A model generated the notes under the pieces. The model had not been told where the DNA came from and did not search any database. It was given only the letters and a program-made list of their open reading frames with translations. The translations under genes and the position numbers were made by a program. This document shows, piece after piece, positions 56,625-64,000 of a stretch of 64,000 nucleotides of DNA (position 1 is its first letter; every line of letters starts with the position of its first letter). This DNA comes from Paguma larvata (taxonomy: Eukaryota; Chordata; Mammalia; Carnivora; Viverridae): contig CM057835.1 of NCBI GenBank assembly GCA_030068075.1, positions 71,687,895 through 71,751,894 on the forward strand, in the 5' to 3' direction.

Positions 56625-57222
56625 AAGGCCACCTGCTTTAAGCAGAGGCCCTCAGGTCTGGGTTCCGCTTGGCCCATCTCTCTTCTGACAGCTGCCAGCA
56701 AGATATGTGGGAGCACCTTCAGCCATGCAGCCTGCCACAACTGAGACCCGGGCCGTCGCCAACCACATGAAGCCTCTGCTGGAAGAGTGGGAGAAAAACA
56801 AGTTTGCTACTTTTAAGGCTGTGGAGTTCAGGAGCCAGGTGGTCATGGGGAGGAAATATGGTGATGAGTTTGTGCACATTCGAGTATCTGAAAGTCTCCC
56901 ACAAGAAAACAAACCCTTAGCCTTGTCCAACTATCAGACTCACAAAGCCAGACATGACAAGCTGGCGTATTTCTAGTTCCCATTCTGAATAGGGCCTGTC
57001 CATGTGGTTTTGTCCTCTGTGAATGTGTCTGGGATCATAAACAATTCTATTTTTACACTGGGCCACTTGAGGGTAGAGGGAAATGTCATGCACCTCTCCT
57101 AACTTTCATCAGGAGAGACAAAATCAACATGATCAATGATCTTAACTACTTTCAAAGAGGGCTTATATTCTCTTTAAATATATAAATTTAATCTTTACAA
57201 ATTTAAAAATAAATACATAAAT
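56625..57222 (+). pseudogene. CSTB: CSTB (cystatin B) processed pseudogene
   Basis: Intronless copy of cystatin B, the cytosolic inhibitor of cathepsins of the papain family. The coding-like part is 56705-56976. Visible are GAPSAMQPATTETR at the start, the inhibitory-loop region as SQVVMG (QVVAG in the parent), and SLPQENKPLALSNYQTHKAR near the C-terminus, ending LAYF and TAG. Damage: the usual start codons are not ATG here (the preceding triplets read AAG ATA), one extra base follows the Cys-Gly codons, and about seven codons are missing after GRKY where the parent has the FIKVHV strand. Flanks share AATGGATTCT at 56615-56624 and 57223-57232, a likely target-site duplication. It lies inside antisense L1 and is not expected to make an inhibitor. 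Confidence 0.88.
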
Positions 57223-57241
57223 AATGGATTCTATTTCTTTA

Positions 57242-57350
57242 TTTGAGAGATCTTATTTTTAAGTAATCTCTACACCCAATGCAGAGCTCAAACTCACAAC
57301 CATGAGATCAAGAGTTCCATGCTCTGCAGACTGAGCTAGCCAGGCACCCC
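57242..57350 (-). mobile_element. Short-type carnivore SINE with target-site duplication
   Basis: Reverse short form. AATAATGGATTCTATTTCTT (with a further TA) flanks it at 57220-57241 and 57351-57372, a clear target-site duplication overlapping the one left by the CSTB retrocopy. Confidence 0.92.
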
Positions 57351-58047
57351 AATAATGGATTCTATTTCTTTAATAAATATAAGACTATCAAATTTTTACT
57401 TCATCTTGTATCCATTTTAGTTAGTTCTTTCCAAGGGACTTTCCAGTTTATGCAAATTGTCACCTTTATTGACAGACGGTTGATTGATACCATTTTTTTC
57501 TTACCTTTTTTAATGTCTGTTGGGTCTGTAGTGAGTCCTCTTTTATTCCTGGTATTGGTGATTAGTGTTTTCTCTCTTTGTTCTTGATCAATCTTGATAC
57601 GGATTTTATCAATTTTAGTGTCTTTTTGAAGAATCCATTTTATTGTTGTTGATTTTCTTTATTGTGCATTTATAACCTTTTTCACTAGTTTCTATTTTTA
57701 TCTCGATTCTTCTACTTCTGTTGAGTTTGAGTTACTTTTCAAAAAAACTCACCTTGAGATACACAAATTATAAAATGGGTACATAGATTATTGAGTTTTA
57801 AAACTCTCTTCTGATACATGCATTTAAAGCTATCATTTTCCCTCAAAGTTTGGCTTAGCTACATTTCACAAGGTTTTTGCTGTTGTTGTGGCTATTTTCC
57901 CCCTAAACATTTACATTTTTATTTTGAAAAATTTTTAAATCCACAGAAAAATGAGAAGAATGGCCATTTACCCTTCACTTAGGTTCATCAATTGTTAATA
58001 TTTTACCTTGTTTTCTTTCTCTCTCCACATATTATCTATCTATATAT

Positions 58048-58266
58048 TTTTTATTAATTTTTTTAATCTTTATTTTTGAGACAGAGAGAGAGACAGAGTG
58101 CGAGTGGGAGTGGGGCAGAGAGAGAGGGAGATACAGAATCCGAAGCAAGTGGCAGGCTCTGAGCTAACAGCACAGAGTCCGATGCAGAGCTTGAACTCAT
58201 GAAGTGCAAGATCATGACCTGAACCGAAATAGGATGCTTCAGCTGACTGAACCACCCAGGGACCCC
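58048..58266 (-). mobile_element. Carnivore tRNA-Lys SINE
   Basis: Reverse copy: TTAATCTTTATTTTTGAGAC start, GCAGAGAGAGAGGGAGATAC, and head GACTGAACCACCCAGGGACC. Confidence 0.9.
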
Positions 58267-58407
58267 AATCTATCTATATATTTTTTAAAGTAAGCTGCAT
58301 TAATCAGGCAATTTATCCCTAACTACTTAAGTATATCTACTATGAATAAGATCATCCTCTTATATACCATTGATACCATTATCACCCTCAAGAAAATTTG
58401 ACCTTTA

Positions 58408-58651
58408 GGGGTGCCCGAGTTGCTCAGTCAGTTAGGTGTCTGACTTCAGCTCAGGTCATGATCTCATGGTTCGTGAGTTCAAGCCCTGCATCAGGGTCTG
58501 TGCTGACAGCTCAGAGCATGGAACCTGCTTCTGATTCTCTGTCTCGCTCTCTCTCTCTCTCTACCCCTCCTCTGCTCATGCTCTCTCTCTCTCTCAAGAA
58601 TAAATAAACATTAAAAAAAAAAAAAAGAAAGGGCCTACGTTTAAAAAAAAA
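58408..58651 (+). mobile_element. Carnivore tRNA-Lys SINE with target-site duplication
   Basis: Forward full-length copy flanked by AAGAAAATTTGACCTTTA at 58390-58407 and 58652-58669. It has a double A-rich tail separated by GAAAGGGCCTACGTTT. Confidence 0.93.
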
Positions 58652-58737
58652 AAGAAAATTTGACCTTTATACAATAATAGTATTTAATACCTCATCCAAT
58701 TCAAATTTCCCCAATTGATCCAATAATTCTATCATCT

Positions 58738-58832
58738 ATTTTCTTCCTTCCTTCCTTTTTTCCTTCCTTCCTTCCTTTCTATCATCTTTCTTTCTTTCTT
58801 TCTTCCTTTCTTTCTTTCTATCATCATCTATC
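58738..58832 (+). repeat. (CTTC)n / (CTTT)n microsatellite
   Basis: Tetranucleotide pyrimidine array: blocks of CTTCCTTCCTTC and TTTCTTTCTTTC broken by TATCAT units. Confidence 0.92.
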
Positions 58833-58925
58833 TTCTACTTATTTATCTCTTTGGATCCAGTATCCAATCAGTGACTATCATGTTTCTTTAGTCTTCTTTA
58901 ATCTAGAACTTTCCCCTGCTTCTTT

Positions 58926-58983
58926 ATTTTTATTTTTTTAATTTATTTTTTTAGAGGGAAAGAGTGTGTGAGTGGGGGAGAGG

Positions 58984-59019
<36 letters not shown>

Positions 59020-59142
59020 CTTAAGCAGATTCCACACTCAGCACTGAGCCCGACGCGGGGCTTGATCCCACAACCCTGGGATCATGACCTGAGCCCAAAT
59101 CAAGAGTTGGTCACTCAACCAAATGAGCCACTCAGGTGCCCT
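58926..59142 (-). mobile_element. Carnivore tRNA-Lys SINE
   Basis: Reverse copy with a (GA)n run at about 58988-59018 and head CAACCAAATGAGCCACTCAG. Confidence 0.9.
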
Positions 59143-59254
59143 CCTCTGACTCTTTAAAAGAAACAAACAATTGATCTTCTATGACATTAACGTTTTTAAA
59201 GAAGCCAGTCCAGTTGTATCACAGCCTTGTTTCACAATCTTGGCTTGTCTGATT

Positions 59255-59449
59255 ATTTATTTATTTTATTTTTTTAATGTTTATTTTTGAGGGGGGGAGG
59301 GGAAAAGAGGTGGGGGGAAGGACAGAGAATCTGAAGTGGGTTCTGTGCTGACAACAGAGACCCCGATGCAGGCCTCAAACTCATGAACCTTGAGATCATG
59401 ATCTGAGCTGAAGTCAGATGCTTAACCGACTGAGCCACCCAGGTGTGCC
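59255..59449 (-). mobile_element. Carnivore tRNA-Lys SINE
   Basis: Reverse copy: TTTTTTTAATGTTTATTTTT start, CTGAAGTGGGTTCTGTGCTG core, head CCGACTGAGCCACCCAGGTG. It is flanked by CTGATTATTT-like repeats (about 59249 and 59451). Confidence 0.9.
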
Positions 59450-59833
59450 TCTGATTATTTCTTCATAATCAGATTCAGATTAAACACAAAGGATCTCCTA
59501 TCATTGGTGATGCTAATTTGGGTCACATCACAAAGGTGGTATCTTCCAGATCTCTCCATTGTAAGGGGTAGTTATTTTCCCTATTAAATAAGTAACTATG
59601 GTTTGAGACCAGGTGAATATCCTTTTATCAACACTTGACCCCATGTTTTAGGATCTATATTGGTCCTTGTCTGAATAAATAAATTTGTGTTTGCAAAAAG
59701 GTGATTTCTAAACCTGTCATTTCTTCAACATTCATTAGCTGGCATTCTTCTGTAAAGGAGATTACAGAATCTCCTCCCCAACCTAGATGTGCTTGAGTGT
59801 CACTATTGATTCAAGGATTGTCTTTTTAATGTA

Positions 59834-60069
59834 TTTTTTAATTAAAAAATTTTTTTTCAATGTTTATTTTTGAGACAGAGAGACAGAGAGAGAGAGAGAG
59901 TGAGCGAGCACAAGAAGGGGAGGGGCAGAGACAAGGGCAGAGAGAGAGGCAGGCTCCAGACTCCAAGCTGTCAGCACAGAGCCTGACGTGGGGCTTGAAC
60001 CATGAGCCGTGAGATCATGGCCTGAGCAGAAGTAGGATGCCTACCTGACTGAGCCACTCAGGCACCCCT
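59834..60069 (-). mobile_element. Carnivore tRNA-Lys SINE
   Basis: Reverse copy with repeated CAGAGAGAGAG units and head CTGACTGAGCCACTCAGGCA. The flanks both carry CAAGGATTGTCTT (59812 and 60069), its target-site duplication. Confidence 0.92.
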
Positions 60070-61063
60070 CAAGGATTGTCTTAATTCAGTATGTTATAAT
60101 CCATCATTGTTATCCTTTTTGATGCCTAAAATGTTACAGAGTTGACCAACGGGAGCCCCTCTAAGCCAGCAACTATGTTCTTTTATACAAATCCATTAGT
60201 CTTAGAAAATTTTCTGGACTTCTAGCCCAAAATGTTCCAGGATCTACTTGTATATTTCCTCAGCCATATCTGAAATCAGGAATTAGTAGAGTATGGTATT
60301 TCAGAAACCAAGATCTGAGTGCTAGGAGTGCTCACTGATATGGGGAAGCCATTGCTTCTATGTTGTGTCAGTGCACAGAACCAGAAGAAACATACAAATG
60401 TCATGAGTCTGTACTGAGACCTCCAATTCAGATCCACCATGATAGGCTTCTTCCCATTTTCCTCTGTCTCATCCTGTGTGTCTTCTCTACCATGGTAAGA
60501 GAAGTCCCCATCAAATGTATTTACTTGCTCACTCTATCCTCAAATACTCACAAAATAGTTACTTCAACGGTATCACTCAAATGACAAATCTAAGTAAAAT
60601 TTGAGATCTCTTTGCATGGTGTTGTTGCCGCTATTGTTGTATTCGTCTTTAGGATATATCCCACAAAAGATATATGGTACAATTAAATTATTTTTCCTAT
60701 GTGGTTATCAGTTCAATATACTTTAGCTTCCTTTTTTTCAGTTCATATTCAATTTTAGGGTTTCTTTTTTCATCCTTTTGGTTTTAATTTTATTTTTGAA
60801 TACAAGTCAAAATTATGTAAAAAGATATCCTCAAAGATCTCATTCCCCTCACCTTCATTCTGTTCCTATTTCAGTCTTTTAGAGGGAATAATTTTCATTT
60901 GTCTCTGATTTATTTTTCCTGTTCTTTTTTAAAATTTATATGTCTCCTTTTCAATTTTTTCAATTTTTCTTTTTTTGCTATTATTTCTGGTTTCTTTTTG
61001 CAAAACAAGAAAATATATCACTTACTTTCTCTTTTTGGCATAGCTTTTAATATCAAGGATCTT

Positions 61064-61286
61064 GGGGCGCCTGGGTGGCTCAGTTAGTTGGGTGGCCGAC
61101 TTCGGCTCAGGTCATGATCTCACGGTCTGTGAGTTCGAGCCCTGCGTCGGGCTCTATGCTGGCGGCTCAGAGCCTGGAGCCTGCTTCAGATTCTGTATCT
61201 CCCTCTCTCTCTGCCCTTCCGCTGCTCGTGCTCTGTCTCTATGTCTCTCAAAAATAAAATAAAAACGTTAAAAAAATTTTTTTAAA
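61064..61286 (+). mobile_element. Carnivore tRNA-Lys SINE, young-looking
   Basis: Forward full-length copy near the felid consensus, with GGGGCGCCTGGGTGGCTCAG head and GTTCGAGCCCTGCGTCGGGC. Flanked by AATATCAAGGATCTT at 61049-61063 and about 61288-61302. Confidence 0.94.
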
Positions 61287-61319
61287 AATATCAAGGATCT
61301 TGTGTTTTTGCTCTAATGG

Positions 61320-61428
61320 TTATTATATCTTTATTGTATGTTATATATTATATGTAACTACAATTATACGATTGTAATTACAATTATACAATTATTATAT
61401 GTAATTACAATATTAGATCTATAAGTAT
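61320..61428. repeat. AT-rich palindromic stretch
   Basis: Repeats of ATATGTAAYTACAATTATA-like units. It includes the perfect palindrome ATTGTAATTACAAT at 61371-61384 and a near-copy shortly after. Confidence 0.8.
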
Positions 61429-62218
61429 GATCCTTGTAGTTCTTCTACTTTTTTGAGATATTCTCTATTTGCTCCTCTGATGGTTAAACTAGGCTCTGGC
61501 GCCCAGTAATTTGGTCAAATATCAGTCTAGATGTTACTCTCAAGGTATCTTGTAGATGCAATTAACATTTCATTCAGAAGACTTAAAGTAAAACAGATTA
61601 TCTCAAAACATGGGTAGGCCACGGCCAATCAGTTGAAGACCTGACCGGCAAAAACAGGTTTCTGGGAGAAGAATCTGTAACAGAAAAATCCTGTCTGAGT
61701 TTCCATCCTCCTGACCTGCTCTACAGGTTTTGAACTTGCCAGCCTCTGCAATAACATGAACTAATTCCTCAAAATAAAAATCTTTATGTCTATCCTATTG
61801 GACTGATATAGTTCCCTACCATGGGTAATAACTGAAATTACCTAGAAACCTCTCCTTCCCCCTGATTTTTCTCTCTCCCAAGATAGGATCTGAAGGGATA
61901 TGGGATATCTTTTTACTCTTAGTTAATACCAATAGTCTATCAAACTTTATTCTATTTCTTATATAGCCTCTTTTTTCTCACTCCCGTCTTCCTTTTTGTA
62001 TCCACACAACAGGCCTCACCATCCATAACAGCTTTAGCTATTTCTACCATTTTTTCAGTTAATTTTCTCTCTTCCCACCAAATAAGTTTTCTGTCCACAG
62101 AATCATTAAAAGGAAATTTCTCATCTGTTCATTTAACACATTGACACATCCAATCTCATGTGCAATAACACAGGACCGATTACTTCTATCAATACTGGGG
62201 GTCTGTAAACCAAAGAGT
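61429..62218. other. AT-rich stretch without recognised features
   Basis: No SINE, exon or long frame is visible. Text such as TGGTCAAATATCAGTCTAGA near 61513 may be part of an old repeat I do not recognise. Confidence 0.5.
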
Positions 62219-62429
62219 ATTTTTTTAATGTTTATTTATTTTTGAGAGAGAGAGAGGAGGAGAGGGGCAGAGAGAAAGGGGGACAAGAGATTCCAAGCGG
62301 GCTCTGTGCTGACAGCCAATAGTTCATGCTGGGCTTGAGAGTTCATGCGGGGCTTGAACTCACCAACAGTGAGATCATGTCCTGAGCTGAAGTCAGACGC
62401 TTAACCCACTGAGCCATCCAGATGCCTCC
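62219..62429 (-). mobile_element. Carnivore tRNA-Lys SINE with small internal duplication
   Basis: Reverse copy. The stretch TTCATGCTGGGCTTGAGAG is followed by TTCATGCGGGGCTTGAACTC, a roughly 20-base tandem duplication inside the SINE (about 62323-62362). Flanks share CAAAGAGTATTTTTTT. Confidence 0.9.
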
Positions 62430-62744
62430 AAAGAGTATTTTTTTTTAAGTTGTCATTTGACTGGCCCATAAGTAAAAGACAACAGTCATGTCCTCAAAAC
62501 AATATCTCCACTCCATTTTTTATGGTTGTACTGTACCAACATTTTCAGAACAGTAGTCATTACGTCGCTACACTGTCTCCGTTATAACCATCATTTTTAG
62601 TTCTAGATCTACATGTAAATAAATATATATTTAATTCTTACCCCCAGTCATGTCAAGTCTTTACAGTTATTTTGGTTCCGAAGTTTGTTTTTTATTAGAT
62701 TCTTCAGGAAGGGTTCATGGGGAAAATATTCACTGAGTTCTTGC

Positions 62745-64000
62745 GTGTTTATTTTTTTTTCTACCAGGACTTTATTTAGATTCAAGTTAGCTAACGTATG
62801 GTATAACGCTGGTCTCAGGAGTAGAATTTAGGGATTCATCACTTACGTGTAACGCCTAGTGCTCACCACAAGTGCCTTCCTTAATGTCTATCACTTATTT
62901 AACCCATCCCCTCCCACCTTTTGTTCTCTATAAAGAGTCTCTTATGGTTTGCCTCCCTCTCTGTTTTTATCTTATTTTATTTTTCCTTCCTTCCCCTGTG
63001 TTCATCTGTTTTGGTTCTTAAATTCCACATATGAATGAAATCACATGGTTTTTGTCTTTTTCTTTTTTTTTCTTTTTTTTTTAGCATTTATTAATTTTTG
63101 AGAGACAGAGAGAGAGATAGCATGAGCAGGGGAGGGGCAGAGAAAGAGGGAGACACAGAATCTGAAGTAGGCTCCAGGCTCTGAACTGTCAGCACAGAGC
63201 CCAACATGGGTCTCTCAAACTTACGAACCATGAGATCATGACCTGAGCCGAAGTCGGACAGTTTAACCAAATAAGCCACCCAGGCACCCCGGTTTTTGTC
63301 TTTTTCTGACTGACTTATTTCACTTAACATAATACACTCTAGTTCCACCCATATCGTTGCAAATGACAAGATTTCATTCTTTTTGATCACCAAGTAATAT
63401 TCCATTGTATACCACATCTTCTTTATCTATTCATCGGTTGATGGACATTTGGGCTCTTTCCATAATTTGGCTATTGTTGATAGTGCTGCTATAAACATTA
63501 GGGTGCATGTGCCCCTTTAAATCCGTATTTTTGTATCCTTTGGATAAATACCTAGTAGTACAATTGCTGGATCATAGGGTAGTTCTATTTTTAACTTTTT
63601 GAAGAACCTCCATATTTCTTTCCAGAGTGGCTGCACCAGTTTGCATTCCCACTAACAGTATAAGAGGGTTCCCCTTTCTCCACACCCTTGCCAACATGTG
63701 TTGTTTCCTGAGTTGTTAATTTTAGCCATTCTGATGGGTGCTAGGTGGTATCTCATTGTGGTTTTGATTTGTATTTCCCTGATGATGAGTGATGTTGAGC
63801 ATTTTTTCAAGTGTCATTTCAAGTGCCATTTGAATGTCTTCTTTGGGGAAGTGTTGTTCATGTCTTCTGCCCATTCACTGGATTATTTATTTTTGGGGTG
63901 TTGAGTTTGATAAGTTCTTTATAGATTTTGGATACTAGCCCTTTATCCAATGTGTCATTTGCAAATTTCTTCTCCCATTACATAAGTTGTAGGTTGCCTT
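62745..64000 (-). mobile_element. LINE-1 3' end (antisense), interrupted by a SINE and cut by the window end
   Basis: Antisense L1: ACATAATACACTCTAGTTCC near 63328, GTTGATGGACATTTGGGCTC near 63438, CAATTGCTGGATCATAGGGT near 63560 and TTCTGATGGGTGCTAGGTGG near 63730 are typical. It appears less decayed than the other L1 pieces here, but no long intact ORF2 frame is visible. Confidence 0.85.
63070..63291 (-). mobile_element. Carnivore tRNA-Lys SINE inside L1
   Basis: Reverse copy flanked by GGTTTTTGTCTTTTTCT-like repeats (about 63047 and 63291), its target-site duplication. Head: AATAAGCCACCCAGGCACCC. Confidence 0.92.

Larger units (their letters stand above)
55570..57900 (-). mobile_element. 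LINE-1 ORF2 remnant (antisense), interrupted by SINEs and a retrocopy
   Basis: Antisense L1 pieces such as ATTTTGTTTAGGATTTTTGT near 55890, TATGTTCATGAGAGATGCTG, TTGTCAGGTTTTGGTATCAA and, past the CSTB retrocopy, TTTTTAATGTCTGTTGGGTC near 57507 and GATCAATCTTGATACGGATT near 57586. Decayed; no intact reading frame. Confidence 0.75.
57905..60900. mobile_element. Old L1-type interspersed repeat, broken by five SINEs
   Basis: Pieces between SINEs keep the order of a common old mammalian L1-associated repeat: AATTGTTAATATTTTACCTT near 57990, CATTGATACCATTATCACCC near 58368, TTCAAATTTCCCCAATTGAT near 58701, GACATTAACGTTTTTAAAGA near 59182, TCTCCATTGTAAGGGGTAGT near 59552 and AGAAACCAAGATCTGAGTGC near 60302. 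Subfamily and orientation are not resolved. Confidence 0.55.
52114..64000 (+). other. GGT5: GGT5 intron 1 (presumed, continues past the window)
   Basis: From the GGT5 donor to the window end I find no segment resembling the next GGT exon (expected to encode a GSPVDATIAAL / GGGxxFTIYN-like block). 52.1-55.1 kb is GC-rich with MIR-like pieces. From 55.1 kb on it is AT-rich with L1, SINEs and the CSTB retrocopy. That this is all one intron is inferred. Confidence 0.6.

Noticed and set aside
61066..61140. tRNA-like sequence with A and B boxes
   Set aside because: It is the head of a SINE derived from tRNA-Lys, followed by the SINE body and tail, not a functional tRNA gene.
52114..64000. Further GGT5 exons within the window
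   Set aside because: I searched by eye for an exon encoding the GSPVDA / GGGxxFTIYN block expected after the first exon and found none. The intron probably runs out of the window.

Overview
The window is nuclear DNA from a carnivore, most likely a felid. About thirty copies of the tRNA-Lys-derived carnivore SINE lie in it, in the long cat-type form with a (CT)n stretch and an AATAAA-rich tail and in a shorter older form. The genes are split by GT-AG introns and match the mammalian block SNRPD3 - LRRC75B - GGT1 - GGT5 (human chromosome 22q11, mouse chromosome 10). I see no bacterial genes, operons, CRISPR arrays or viral genes, and no evidence for a new biological system. The points of interest are gene structure, synteny, retrocopies and local sequence architecture.

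Layout. 1-1.9 kb: last intron, last coding exon and poly(A) signal of SNRPD3 (+). 1.9-14.6 kb: AT-rich intergenic DNA with SINEs, L1 pieces and a processed pseudogene of SMIM15. 14.6-17.9 kb: GC-rich intergenic DNA. 17.9-24.4 kb: complete LRRC75B (-), four exons, 315 residues, starting in a CpG island. 24.4-48.9 kb: GGT1 (+), with probable noncoding leader exons near 31.9 and 35.4 kb and twelve coding exons from 38.31 to 48.74 kb that join into 569 residues, exactly the human length. 51.9-52.1 kb: first coding exon of GGT5 (+), about 3.1 kb after the GGT1 poly(A) signal. From there to the window end is apparently GGT5 intron 1. From about 55.1 kb it is AT-rich and full of L1 and SINE insertions, and it holds a processed pseudogene of CSTB.

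How the genes relate. GGT1 and GGT5 are tandem paralogues, ectoenzymes of extracellular glutathione and leukotriene C4 metabolism. Their first coding exons end at the same codon and phase, the mark of an old tandem duplication. SNRPD3 (a core spliceosomal Sm protein) and LRRC75B are functionally unrelated neighbours. Exon borders were set by reading splice sites and checking phase by hand. Statements about human or mouse proteins and gene order come from memory, not from a search.
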